Of a stretch of DNA of 64,000 bases, positions 13,168 to 25,533 are shown piece after piece. The stretch is taken from the NCBI RefSeq assembly GCF_010015445.1, contig NC_053134.1:9309265-9373264 (forward strand), given 5' to 3'. Position numbers and translations under genes: made by a program. The stretch's first letter is position 1. The number at the start of each line of letters is the position of its first letter. Below the pieces are notes generated by a model. The model was given only the letters and a program-made list of their open reading frames with translations, did not search any database and was not told the DNA's origin. Source of the stretch: Perca fluviatilis. Taxonomy: Eukaryota; Chordata; Actinopteri; Perciformes; Percidae.

Positions 13168-14860
13168 TATGTACAACAGCAACTGAAGCAGGTTCAACAT
13201 TACTAGGGATGTGTTGGAATGAAGTTTAGAGACCTTAATTGTTGGTTTAGAGTGTGCATTTTTACAAAATTAAGCCAAATTTTAGTAAAATTTCCACAAA
13301 CTTGACAAAACATGGAGTAGGAGTACTGGTTCATCTCTTGGTTTATAATGTTATAAAGTTCACAAATTGTTGTGTGAACATGAGCAGCTGTACAAGAACT
13401 TCCCCTACTTTGGTATACAAATCAGGAAATATCTGATCTAGGGCAGCACCTTACAATTATTTTCATTTTTAAAATTGGAAGAAAGCTCAGTTGCGCTTGA
13501 GCTTTAGAAAAGCTCGGTGAAATGTAGCTTGTGTGGACGCTACTGCACCATAAACTACGGCTTACGGGCCGACTACTAATAAAAGAGCTAAGTTAGTGAA
13601 AATGCATCGATTCAGAAAACAGTGACGCTATTGACACTGCTTGCAACACAAGTTGGATTTAGTGCTGCGACGCGGTCGGCACAGGTTGCTAATGTAGGCT
13701 ACTTTTTAATTTGACGGAAGGTGTCATAGTAACACATGCTGGTTCAACGGATTTGTGTACAATCAAATCGGTTAAGTCTTGTACACCGTACTAGACCAGT
13801 TAAACAGGAAAATTGGCCCTACTTGCAGAGCCCAATTGTGTGCCATGTGAAAAACTACTGGTTTTATTCTATAGCCAAAACCTCAAAAGTGTATTAACCA
13901 TCATATCTGGAAAAAGAAGAGAAGCAAAATTCTCACATTCAAGAAGCTAAAACCAGAAATGAAATTCAAATGAATTCATCAGCATCAGTTTTAAATATAG
14001 GACTGCTGCCTGGAACAGCAAGAAAGATAAATCCCAATTCTAAACTGTAAAGCTACTATGATTTAGTCATACATCTAAATAATAGGGTGCAAACCAAAAG
14101 GAGTTGCAGTACATATATATACACACACACATACACACATACATACATATATATATATAAAAAAAAGAAAAGTCTAAACTGAGATGTTTGTATGATCCAT
14201 TGCATGTTACATCATACTTAGTTTAACATTATTAAAGGATAAGGCTAACAATATGGGTTTCTCTCCTCCTCCGCACTGACTGACGCTGACAACATAGTGA
14301 TTTCCAACCTTGCAGTGGTGGTTGTGGCTGATGAGGAAGCACACTGCAATCCCCTCACCCCAGAGACCACATCTTAACACCACCGCCTCTCTCAAACTGC
14401 CTGAAACGGTGGACACGCCGAGATGCAAAAAAGAAAACAGCTCCCACGCTGCTGCTCTCCCATTATGCCTCTGCACTCACTCTACCCATACTACTACTCT
14501 GTGGTATGGAAATGCATGGAGGAAGATAGCAGCAGAAAACAAAAAGCATCTACTTAGCATTCAAAGACCTGCAACAGGAGACAGAAAAGGAGGGAAAGGA
14601 AGCACATGTGCAAAGCGGAGGGTTGTGAAAGAGAAATGATGAAAGAAGAGAGTGAGAGGGTATTGCAGAAACAGTTGTGGCTGGAGGTGAGAGCACAGGA
14701 TGAGAGGCTGCACACATGTAAACAAGGCAGGCATACATGAAGACAAAAGAGGGACTTTCTAAAAATCAGCCCAGACCTGTTCTTTGTGATGAAATCCAAC
14801 AATCAACTCAAAATGCTTTCTGGCAGCATCTGATCACTTAGTGCAGAAATATATAGCTGA

Positions 14861-15038
14861 GGGGGCGACCTCTAGCTCACCCAGTAGGAGTGTGTGCCCC
14901 ATGTAGGCGGAGGCCTTTGCAGCGGCCCGGGTTTGAATGAGACCCTTTTCTGCGTGTCATCTCCCTCCCACCTTTCCTGTCTACCACTGTCACTCTGAAA
15001 TAAAGGGGAAAAAGCCCCACCCCCCAAAAAAGAATCTT
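14861..15038 (+). mobile_element. tRNA-derived SINE, second type
   Basis: Starts 'gggggcgacctctagctcac' (A box), then 'ccgggtttgaatgagaccc' (B box), then 'gtctaccactgtcactctga' and an A/C-rich tail. Possible 9-bp target duplication AAATATATA at 14847-14855 and 15039-15047; being AT-rich it could be chance. Confidence 0.75.
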
Positions 15039-15489
15039 AAATATATAAATGAGCACACAGTCACACACCCAACACTTATCTGAGAGCAAAATATAGGTCA
15101 TCTTGTGATAATTGGAGCTATATTTGTGATCCTGATTTAGAAATCAGCTCAAGGCACTTTTCTTATTGTTACGTCTTGCAGTATAGCGAGATTATAGCGA
15201 GAGATGGAGAAAGGTTCATGATCAAACATCAAAACACCTTTTCAGAGGGAAATCTGCAGGTTTGCACAATTTGATGGACTGATATTTCATGCGAGACTTT
15301 TTCTAAATAAAAGGAAATGGTATTAGTTTTATAACTTGACATGTACAGTTTCCATGAAGAGTTAATTTGTCATACAAGCTCCAACATTGAGTGGGAATAA
15401 CGCACGTTTGTGTCAATATACAGTGGTAGACTTTAAACATTTTTGTAGAGATCTACAATACGATTGTTTCAATGACGTACATTTTAAAA

Positions 15490-15765
15490 CGTAAAGCTGC
15501 CACGATTAGTTCATTAATTGATTAGTCAAATCGACGAAAAATGCATCTGCAACCTAGCCTGACAAGCTAGGGTGCGTCTACATTTATAGGCCATCTGCAA
15601 CCATTTTGATGATTGAATAATTTTCTGTTTTATAATTGTAAAACTGAATATATGGTAGTTTCAGGCTGTTGAACAACAGCAACTTTGGCCTGTGGAAAAT
15701 TATTTGTCACTATTTAGACTAAATCAAAAAAATAATCGATAAGTTTTAGTTGCAGCTCTACTTTA
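15490..15765 (+). repeat. Dispersed repeat family C, nearly full copy
   Basis: Begins 'gctgccacgattagttcatt' and ends 'aataatcgataagttttagt' plus 'tgcagctct', so the ends are inverted (AGCTGC.ACGATTA). It contains a short foreign piece around 15555-15595. Confidence 0.55.
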
Positions 15766-16494
15766 AAGTTACAAAAAAAAATGAATGCAACTTTTGACCG
15801 TCTCTGCTCTACAACCATTTGCAGTGATTCATGGAGCTGATAAAATAACACATACACACAATAAAAATAAAGCTATTAAAATAATGATCTTGCACTGCTG
15901 GCTATAAGCTCTGCCGGGTTTTATTTTTCCTAATTAGATTTCAATTTGAATTGACATGACACCCCTACAATGTAACCAAAAAAGGGGGATAATGCACACA
16001 AAATTAGTGGAGTCTACAGTGGAGTAGATTTTAAGTTCCATATTCAAAAGGATAAACTTTGAGAAATGGGTCAAAAGATACAGGACTGACTGCTCTGATG
16101 TGGGGTAGGTAAGGTAGCTCTGTTTCAAGCTCTTTGTACAGTAAAAAGGTGTTCTAGTCTAAAGTAAAAATCACATGCAGCACCACCACACAGCTTCCCT
16201 GTAAGGGAATTCATTAAAATTGGCATCTGTGGTCTGATGTGGACCCATGTATAAGTAGTCTCAGAACAGAAACTAAAAAAGTCAAAGTCTGATCAGAACA
16301 CAAGCTGCTGCCCAGTCATCTCAGATGGGCTCACTTTCACATGGCAAAACACTAATTCGTTAAAGAAGTTAAATAAGTTAAAAACAGTGTAGCGAAATTA
16401 ATCCGTGCCAACACTCCATTCATAAAGACCCTCTTCCAGTAAAACTTTCCAAATTAAAAAAAAAAAAAAAAAAAAAGTAGGCCTACCAACATTA

Positions 16495-16660
16495 GGTCTG
16501 CAATGGATTATTTTGTGTATCAATTAAGATGCCAATTATTCCGTCAATTAGTCGTCTGGGCTACAAAACGTCAGAATCTCAGCGGAGACTGTATCTAGGC
16601 TACTTTTGCTTAACAAATAATTCAAATATTTGATTAATCAACTACTTATTTAATATGAAA
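16495..16660 (+). repeat. Dispersed repeat family C, fragment
   Basis: 'tctgcaatggattattttgt', 'caattattccgtcaattagt' and 'ttgattaatcaactacttat' fit the family C ends; the middle is lost. Confidence 0.4.
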
Positions 16661-17279
16661 CCAATATACACACACTTTCAAGAGAATATGAAATAGACCG
16701 AAAACTTTTATAGGCCATTATAATTTTGGTGTGATTTTTTTTTTTTTTTGAAGGAAACTATGTGAAACTGTATAGGCCCATTTGATTGTAAGTGATAGTA
16801 GGGCCTATTGAAAACTTCTTATGTCCCAAGTTTGGCAACACCTTCTGAGTCATGAATCCCCCATTGCTTCCGAGGCACCACACTAAAAATAAAAATTTAA
16901 TATTGATATTATCGGTTTCCCACCTTGATAGTCATTGTTGATAATTATTGTGAGAAATCATTAATATGATCAGTGTCTTCACATAGATGACTATCATTAA
17001 TAATCATATATAACTAAAGGCAAACTGAGCAAATTTGTTATTTCAGAAGAGTGTATCAAACTGGTAGCCCTTCGTATGACTCAATGCACATGAAGTAGCT
17101 CTCAGTTTCAAACAGGTTGGTGACCCCTTACAGCCTATCTAAGACCTCTTCCCAGGACTGAGTGGGTGTGTTTAGATTGACATCTTCCTGAGTCAGAAGA
17201 ACGGAAATCACCTGTGTGGGTGTTCACAGGCTTTTAATTGTAAATATTGTATTTTATTTTTTTAATGTGTAGGCTATAG

Positions 17280-17960
17280 GTAGGAAACCACAGCCCGTAC
17301 TTCCCGTATCGTTGGCGTTAACGGCTGCTAGCTTGCCGCAGCTGCTCCACGCCGACTACGGCTCGAGCTGCGCCTCTACCCGCTGCCCTGCTGTCGGAGG
17401 CGGCTTCAGACCCGTGCTAACTGCGTCCTCGCTCTCCTTTCAAACTCCAACATTTAGACCGAGACAAACAAATGATAATACATCCTAAACACTATGGATT
17501 TTCCCAACTGAGTGTGCTCGGAGACGTTTTCAGTTCCGGCGTGTTGATGCTCACTGCAGCGGCGTGCCACGACACGGCTTCCCAAAATCCATATTCAAAT
17601 AGCCTACTAATAAACAAGCTCCCGGCGATTTAAATTAAAACAATTTAAAAATAAAAAAAAAAAAAAAAACTTTAAAATCCTTCCTACCGTGGACATGGAT
17701 TGGTGCGGGCGGCTGTGCGGTGCGGCAGATGCGGACACCCTTCCTTCTCCCACCGGCTGCCTGGGCTCTGGCTGCTGGATACTTGCACGGCTCCGCCGAC
17801 TGGCTGCCTGTCTTCCCACTACAGCAGCTAGACACAGACTGCCAGTCTGCCACACAAATGTTAAGATACTGAGTGGGCAGGGCGCGTCACCCCGCCCGTG
17901 GGCCCTCCCCTAGTCCAGCCGATACACGCCGTTCTGTCAAGCGAAGACCGCGTCACGCCA
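17280..17960. promoter_or_regulatory. CpG-rich block, candidate promoter or first exon
   Basis: Clearly richer in G+C and in CG dinucleotides than its surroundings (for example 17326-17410 and 17700-17790), with a GC box (ccccgccc at 17890-17897). On the minus strand a sequence CCATGTCCACG is followed by a donor-like gtaggaag at 17687-17680, so a short first exon of about 17688-17900 reading leftwards is possible. Open frames on both strands look low-complexity and match nothing I know. It is not part of magi2, whose direction of transcription is towards it. Confidence 0.4.
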
Positions 17961-19086
17961 AATTTCATTCAAAACATCTCGGAAGTTAACGTGGCTTGCG
18001 TGATGTGCATGGAGTCGTTATTCGTTGGAAAGCGTTCTGTCTGAATGATCAGAAAATGAAATTGGGCACATGCCAAACATAAACATAAACGCATTATTTC
18101 ACTGAAATAGGCCTAACGTTTAAATGCTTTGCGTTGCAAAATAGGCTGTGCAGTTTTCATAAAGCAAAACCTTAGATGATAGCCTATGAGGATGGTATGG
18201 TGACATATTTGTTTGTCATATCTCTATCCACTCATAGTATATGCTACTATCAATGTATAGGCTACTAGAAAACGTTTGCAGCCTGTAAATAATGTCACTC
18301 AAAATATAGCCTGATGCTATTGTGACCCGAAACACTAGCAAGTGGACCATCTATTTCTAGAAGAGCATAAATCAGGAGATAAACAATTAATAGGATACAA
18401 CAAGATAAAAAAAAAAACAAATTAATTTGATAATCCCAAACCAGAACATTCCACTCAATGTGCTCAACTTTAAGTATCTCTAAATTTGAAACATAAGCCT
18501 TAGCCCGTCTCCTAACAAAACGATCTATCGCTCTTAAACTGAACCCATTGTTCATTCTGCATGTCAGGATGGGCCCTTTTTATTGACACCCATAAAACAT
18601 GCTAGGACAGGTCATTTGCCTCCTTGGTTGCAAAGCACTAATTTATAATTAAAGTTATCAAGTACTTGGCATCAAAAACCACCATATCGGTTATTAGTTA
18701 CATCCAGTCTGTTGCCTGGAGGACATTTAAAACTTCGGTTGGTGCCATTATTCCACACCTTACAGCTTTGATTATGACTCACATAGTTTCACTGCACTTG
18801 GCTGAAGGGCACAGAGTTTGCTTTTTGCTACACAGCTATGCCATAAATTGAACATAATCGATAAAATGAATCTCTATTTGTAATATGTAATATCTATACA
18901 GCTGTGAAAGTATGAATGCAGGATACCACAACTCTGCAGATGATAGAACAGGTCGCACCCATGCATGCCAACTATTTAAAGGAAATGCAATATACGGGGT
19001 GTCAGAAGATGTGACTGCAAACTGGGTTTTGAGCAAAAACCTCAAAGTGGCCCTCACACGCTGACAGGACCTGCTTTAACAGGTCA

Positions 19087-19088
<2 letters not shown>

Positions 19089-19122
<34 letters not shown>
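19089..19122. repeat. (CT)n microsatellite, 34 bp
   Basis: Uninterrupted CT on plus. Confidence 0.95.
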
Positions 19123-19124
<2 letters not shown>

Positions 19125-21146
19125 AAAATAAAAAGCAAAAGCACACAGGAACAGGACAACCCTCATCCTCCTTGTTGTGAAACATACTATGTTCCTCATC
19201 AGGCCTCATGTCACCGGTCCGTCATTACTGCACTCCTTTCCTTGTGTATATTAGTCTTGTGTTTAATTTCCTCTAGTGTTTTGTATTTTCTTTTGTTGCC
19301 TGCTGGATTTTTGCCTTTTTGGATTCAGACATGACAGTGCTGTGATACACTTAAAACTGTGTTTCAACATTAATGAGCATGAAATGGACTTCCTAGAGTG
19401 TCTTCCTGTGCTGCTCCCAAATGAGTTGATTATTTCTCTGTAACTCTCAGAAAATCTGGCTAACTAATGACGAGGGAATAGATCTCTCCTGTTTTGTAAA
19501 CATAGCTTCTCTGGCTTCCCACGTGAAGCAGTCTAAATGAGGTGACAGTGAGATAGTACAGAGGAATCTGCCCGGATGCAGCAAAACAATTCCTGGCTCA
19601 CTTCAGATTAAAGCATAAAGTTACGGCTACGGTGAGGCAATTTGAGAGCCAGATACTGAAACCCTTGATCACTGGAGGTGCTGTTAAAAGATTTTTTTTT
19701 TCTTTTGTGTGAAATACAGAGAAGTCTCCTTGATGGATGAATTCATTGTACTTTGTGTTATCTCTGCACTGCAGTTATTTTACTGGCAAGTTGTTTAGTG
19801 TTGATGAGGATGAAGCAATTCAGTGTGTGGGGGGGGGGGGCTGAGACATTGGCGGAGGAGGTAAAGCAATCCATCAAACGCTGCTGTGAGAATCTGAGTC
19901 ATGTCTGCTTTCAGTTGTGTAAGTGTGTCTGGGAGATATATAAGGGCAGTGTGGTGCTGTCAGATGCTAGTTAGATCCAGCGATGTGAGCCATACAGGTA
20001 GACAGTCATTTGTGCAGTTTATGAACAGTTACAACTCATAAAACTGCTGTATGACACCCTGCTCATGCATAACTATCCATCTGATTTCAACACAACAATG
20101 TATAAACCATGAGTTATTTCCTTGGAGTGCCATTTGATGAACAAGTTGAAGGTTGTTTCTTCAACTCTAATGTCCTCGGTGTCTCCTCAGAAACAGCAGA
20201 GCCGTCTGTAAAGGCCTGTACTCCCTAAGGAGACATGAGTGCACCTCTGGATTGATTCGCCCCTGTGGAGAATACAGGCCCCAGCCAGGAGCTTCCAGGA
20301 GCTGGGAGCCCTAACCAGCACCGACTCTGCAGGAGAGCTCGTTCTCCTGCTCCTGCAGTACTTCCATCTCTCACACCGTGCTTCTTTTGTGTATCTTATC
20401 TGTCTGTTTGATGCAGATATACAGCATGTATACACCGTCTTAATACTATACTGAAATAACAGTAACGAGATATGAGGCAAAACAAAAGCAAAGTCACACT
20501 TCAGACGCATCTAATTAAGTCTAAGGATTGCTAAAATGTAAAATCCCATTTTAAATGAATCATAACACAAATTGCAATCTGTAGGAGGAAGGGTACTTAA
20601 TAGTGTCTTTGAATTTCCCAAAGCTGTCAAAAAGGTTGGAGATCGAGTGAATGTCTACATGAGACACAAGAGCAGAGATACATTATTTAAGCAGGTATAA
20701 TTGAAAGTGTATGCATCAAAATATGATGTAGAATTCTGCATTATATGGAATCATAAAAGCACACTGGATGATACAATCCCTATAACATTATAACGAGGAA
20801 ATGTCTGACCAATTCATTATTGTGAACCCAAGCGGCGTGAAAATATATGCCTGGTCTGTACTGACCTCTAGTGGAGACATGGAGAATGTGCACACAGTGC
20901 ATAAAACCACTTTCTATTCAACCTGCATAAGGTTGACAGGGAAATAATTAATTAAATGTTATTAAGGACCAATATCTCCTTGAAAAATTACCTTTTTAGT
21001 AAGTATTTCCTGCTGTATTTCATCTGGCTACCAGATGCCCCCATGTGGCCAAATAGTGACACTACAAACTTTTAAGGAAAAGGAGTTGTAAGAAGAACTT
21101 CATGCAATTTGTTTTGTGTTTTTTTGTGAGCAAGTACACAAATACT

Positions 21147-21511
21147 GGTAACAATTCATTTAAGCCCTATGCCTATTTAGCATTTATAAGCAGTATATAA
21201 TAAAAAAAAGGTTTATAACACACTATAATGTCGTTGTAAACAGAAATTAGGTTGTTTAAATGTTTATTTACGATATAGTATAACAATAACAGTTCTAATC
21301 ATATAAAACATGTATATGAACATGAAATATGGTTTAAGTATTTAACAACAGAGCACACAGCCGATGAAGGCCATGAGATTTAGCTAAAAGCTCAGAAAAA
21401 GATCTAGCAACTCAGCCTGTGAAAACAGTTGTATGATGTCTTCTAGTCTAGTTTAGAACTACATTATAGTGTGTTGCTTATAAATACCCAGGGATAAAGT
21501 AAAGCGTTACC
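21147..21511. mobile_element. MITE-like element with GGTAAC ends, about 365 bp
   Basis: Left 'ggtaacaattcatttaagcc'; inverse of right 'ggtaacgctttactttatcc'. Inner subterminal block 'ttataa.cacactataatg' is also present in inverted orientation near 21465-21482. AT-rich, non-coding. Confidence 0.55.
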
Positions 21512-22917
21512 CACAAGCTTTTATATGAACTGTATGCATTAATAACAACAGACACCCCATAATAAATCAAACAGCAGCTTGTCCCAAATAAATCTTTGAT
21601 GTTGTGTCAAGATTTTCTTTTATTTTGACAGCGTTTCAGAATATCATACAGGTAAACAAGATTTTTGCAAAAGTTAATATATCCATAGTGTTGCATTTCA
21701 TAAAAATAGTTGCTCCACTTAGTCTTTGTGACCATCAATAGTACACAGATTCATATTTATAGAGATATTTGTTCAGGGTCTATACACTGCTATAACACTA
21801 CACAGTGATACTGAGCCGCTTGGGTGAGAGTTTATGGTGTAGCGCGTGCTGTTATTTTAACACGCAATTTCTTTTTTTTAAACCTTTAGATGTTGTTTTT
21901 TTTTGTTCTTTTTGCTTTCCATAGCTAACTACTTACAATTTGGCTCAATGGAGACAGCTCAGATGTGGAAAGCAGTGAGTTGTGCAAATGTTGAGCAAAA
22001 ATACGCACATTTTTTGTTTTTGCGTCAAACAGAAAAAAGAAGAAGCAGTCCAGTCAAATGATGCATGATTGATGTTACAGTATGTAGGCAGCATTTGCAA
22101 ACTTTAGTGTAACAAATGTCAAATTTAGTTTTGGGCCCCTTTGTTATTGTATTGATACTGCCCCAGCACACCATCTACAAGTGATTGAAGGTCCTGATTG
22201 TGCTTTAAAGTCAGCAATTACAATGGCAAACAGAATGACTTTTCTCCCTGTGCTCTTTTACACTGTTTTTCCACTGGAGAGGACACTTTGGTTCTGGGAT
22301 TATTTTTTCTGTTGTCAGCTCATGCTGAGGAAAAATTGCCACTCAGAGTTGTCACACCTGCAGAGAGGGTGCAGATGCTGAACAGATTCCTTGATCTTAA
22401 AATTGAGAGTTTGCGTAAAACCCTGCCCCGAACATCAAGTGTTCACTCACAATTTAGCAACTGTAACTATGCACTGCAGACCTGTTAAGCTTTGGATTAC
22501 TCCACATTTCGAAGCAGTGTGCATAAGTAATAATCAGCATTTTCTTAGCATTTCCAAAACCCAAATCACAGGAGCTAAAGCGTAAGAAAAGGACTAAACA
22601 GTGTCTGCTTTAATGGGAGCTGCGATTGTTAGCATGTCCTGCTTGTTCACTAGCTAGTTAGCAGCTCTGTCCTGCTCTTTATTGGATTGACATCCAGCCT
22701 GCGTTACCTGAGAGGGCATTTGCCAACTTCATCGGTTAGTCCTCATCCTAAAAGACTTTTCTCTTGTAACGTTAAAAGTAAAAACATACCGTTTAATACA
22801 ATTACAAAACAACCAAACGGTGTTATATGACAATGAAATAACAGTCTGATCTTACATTTTTTAAGTACTAAAATACTAGTACTAATTAGCTCTACCCTGC
22901 AATAAAAGAACAATGCA

Positions 22918-23290
22918 TGTCTGACCTACCTCCACAGCGTTGCGGAGTAAGGTCTTGCTGCTACGCCACAGATACGTCCTATGATAGGAGAAAAAAATGC
23001 TCTGGGTTGTTTGCATTGCTTTAAACCAATCACAAACGTCTTGGGTGGTGCTACACTCCAGACGCAGCGATGGTGGCTCTGCAAAATAGTCTCGGGAAGG
23101 AACTTGTTTTGGTGGAACATTTGAACCCCGCAAAAGAAAACGCCACATAAAATATTAAATGAAGTTAACTGTTCAGAACCACCAGAACAACCAAGCAGGC
23201 ATACCTTATTGCATGATGACATCCTGACATCCGGCGCGTGGCTCACGCGTCAGCCTTTATCCTGGAAATATACTTGATCCCGACTACATG
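22918..23290 (+). mobile_element. Family B non-autonomous DNA element
   Basis: Shares with 30409-30858, in order, 'cctccacagcgttgcggag', 'ctttaaaccaatcacaa', 'gggaaggaacttgttttggt' and 'acatccggcg', and the end 'gactacatg'. Two overlapping minus-strand frames through it are explained by the repeat and are not genes. Confidence 0.65.
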
Positions 23291-24333
23291 ATCATCAACT
23301 GGTGAGAATGCTAACGTTTTGCCTGGGACATGTAGCTTTACCGTTAATATAATACATCCATGAGCTTTACCCTCTTCCAGCACAATATCATAAAAGTAGC
23401 CATCAAGTAGATATTTGGGATCCTTTTTTGTTGTAAGATTCGTGTTTTAAAATGAGTCAGATGGAAACATTAAAAAGTCAGCCAGAGACACAGTTTCCAG
23501 CCAACTCATGGAGCTAAACATTAGCTTAATTAGCTAGCTAACTACAGCTGATACAATCTGCCAGTGACAGTTGTCCTTTCAGCTGCCAAAATCGTCAGTT
23601 TCTGTCTGAAAACAAGGACCCATTTTTTTTTCAAAAATTACGAACAATTCCAAGTTGTAAATCTGCCACCGTTATCATTTTAATCTGCACGTGTGTCGTG
23701 CCAGAAAGCTTGACAGGCAGAGCAACAGCAACTAAGGGGGGCACGGTTTAGCGAAAGGTCAATTGTCGGGTTGCATAAATGTACACCTGTGCATGTAGCA
23801 CAAAGCCTTCAAACATTTTACAATTCTGGGGCAGGTATCCTGAAAATGTATCTAATCTACAGGGAGTTTGGCATGGAGATGGACTTGTTAATATCACGCA
23901 GTGTAGACGGACTCACCTAAAACAAATCAAACTCAGCCGCTGACAGTTGCTGTGACAGGTGCAACCTCTTCTCAGCCAATCTGGAAATGATTCATTTTCA
24001 AATCGAGGGCATTCATTCGTTCAGGTCACAGTTTGTTAGTCGTGCAAGCTTTTGACAAGCGAGATTGATTCTTTGATGACTTAATATCAGACTTTAGTAG
24101 TGTTTGTTTTGGGTGCAATGCTCTGTGCTGACATTTGAATACACCATCTCATATGCGCAATTCTTCATGGAAATGACTTGTGTCAGACATAATGAAAACT
24201 ATCATGACCCAAAATGAACCACTTGCACAAATAAAGATCATCAATACCTCTGACAATGGACTTACTTCATACATAAACCTGCGGAATAAATGATATATTT
24301 CACTTTATCCCACTCGTATCTGAAAAAATACAG

Positions 24334-24339
24334 TTTATT
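24334..24339 (-). terminator. Candidate magi2 polyadenylation signal AATAAA
   Basis: TTTATT on the plus strand reads AATAAA on the minus strand, about 1.2 kb after the stop. It is the first canonical hexamer met downstream of the stop. No transcript evidence is available. Confidence 0.35.
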
Positions 24340-25001
24340 ATTTATAGCTGTAAAGTTGATGTTGTATAGCAGCCTGTTTTGAACCCTCTTAAGTGGTTTG
24401 GAGTTGAACCTTTGACTTAAAAGCCAACCTCTCTGTCAGTCTAAGGCACTCTGCCCCTCGGTCGGTATCATGCGAGCTCCTCCTTTTACCGTCCGGCTGG
24501 ACACCACTGCCGCGGATTGCTTTGTTCGTTAAGCACAGCAAATGAAAAAAATGGATTGACATGTCACCCCTGCTGAACTCGGGATGATTCAAGCGCAAAT
24601 TGATCGTGAAAACAACCGCAGCAGGCCTGCCGAGAGCCCAAACTGCAATCACAGGGCTGAACGGGAGTGTAGAAGAGGGAGAAGTTGGTGTGGTGAAAAT
24701 TCTGCTCCATGTCGCGCATGGACTAGAATTTCCATCATGCTCAACTAAGGTTCTGTTCTCTTAAAGATGATCTTATTTACAAAATGATCCCACATATTCA
24801 TATTCATTATAATATATATGTCTATAATCATCTGATAGATTCAAGATAGATTCAGGCCCATACAGTCTCTGTTAAGGCAAAGTTCTGTTGATGAGTAGAT
24901 TTCATCTCCGCTGTCACTCTTTGTTCCATTCGCTCTCATCAAAAACAGGCAAACTTTCTTTTTAACATTCCATTTCATAAAACATCCAGACTCCATTGTG
25001 A

Positions 25002-25003
<2 letters not shown>

Positions 25004-25081
<78 letters not shown>
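25004..25081. repeat. (TA)n microsatellite, about 78 bp
   Basis: Uninterrupted alternating AT after 'aag' and before 'atccaatc'. It lies in the probable magi2 3' UTR, where it could form a long AU hairpin in the transcript. Confidence 0.98.
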
Positions 25082-25083
<2 letters not shown>

Positions 25084-25533
25084 CCAATCACAATTGACAG
25101 TTGTTTCCTGTCAGTTGTCTATATTTGCAAGTTTGTACCCCAGTTCAGCTTGAGGAGAACTCAAAATAGAGTTCTTTAAAGTTTTTTGCCCCCAAATGAT
25201 TCCCCGCCACGCTAAACACACATTCTACTTGATCTTCCATTCTTTTGTTTTTTTTTGAAAGTGGATGATTTTCCAGTTCTTAAGGTGGTGGGTGTAAAAT
25301 ATTTCTCAAAATAATTTAGAGTACAATATCATAAATAAAACTCTAAAAACACGTGGTCCAGATCACCCTGCCCCCCCCCCCCCTTGGTTTCGGACTCTGT
25401 GGTCTATGGTAGAACGGGATGGAGGGGGGTGGGGATAAAGGAGCACAGGAAGGTGTGAGGATGGTGGTTTCGTCCACATGCGGTGGTTTAGTTTCGATGA
25501 GTGTGGCCACTGTCTTCTGCTGGAGCCGCGGTG

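Larger units (their letters stand above)
13168..17279. other. Non-coding region, repeat-rich
   Basis: Holds a SINE (14861-15038), two family C pieces (15490-15765, 16495-16660), a TA/CA mixed simple repeat (about 14112-14160), an A-run at 16457-16477 and otherwise AT-rich sequence. No gene is supported. Confidence 0.65.
17961..24333. other. Non-coding region between CpG block and magi2 3' UTR
   Basis: Contains a CT run (19089-19122), a G-run (19830-19839), a MITE (21147-21511) and a family B element (22918-23290). A block at 20150-20400 has balanced composition and an acceptor-like 'gtgtctcctcag' at 20180-20191, without a supported frame. No gene is supported. Confidence 0.6.
24334..25533 (-). 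other. magi2: Probable magi2 3' UTR
   Basis: The first AATAAA on the minus strand below the stop codon is at 24334-24339 (TTTATT on the plus strand), which would give a 3' UTR of about 1.2 kb. The stretch contains a C-run at 25373-25383, a 78-bp TA repeat and, at about 24410-24660, a unique-looking GC-balanced block. The polyadenylation site is inferred from the hexamer only; a site further downstream is possible. Confidence 0.4.

Noticed and set aside
17607..17913. Open frames of 72-82 codons on both strands in the CpG-rich block
   Set aside because: Composition-driven; no recognisable domain, and the minus frame runs into an A/T homopolymer. Kept only as a possible promoter or first exon.
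20187..20510. 107-codon minus-strand frame and an acceptor-like 'gtgtctcctcag' on plus
   Set aside because: No domain, no matching donor or second exon seen.
22181..22585. Overlapping plus-strand frames with a protein-like segment (PAERVQMLNRFLDLKIESLRK)
   Set aside because: No family recognised, no splice context, and the frame ends soon after; chance cannot be excluded. RNA-seq over this block would settle it.
22882..23246. Two overlapping minus-strand frames of 88 and 106 codons
   Set aside because: They lie inside a family B repeat copy and are not conserved in the other copies.
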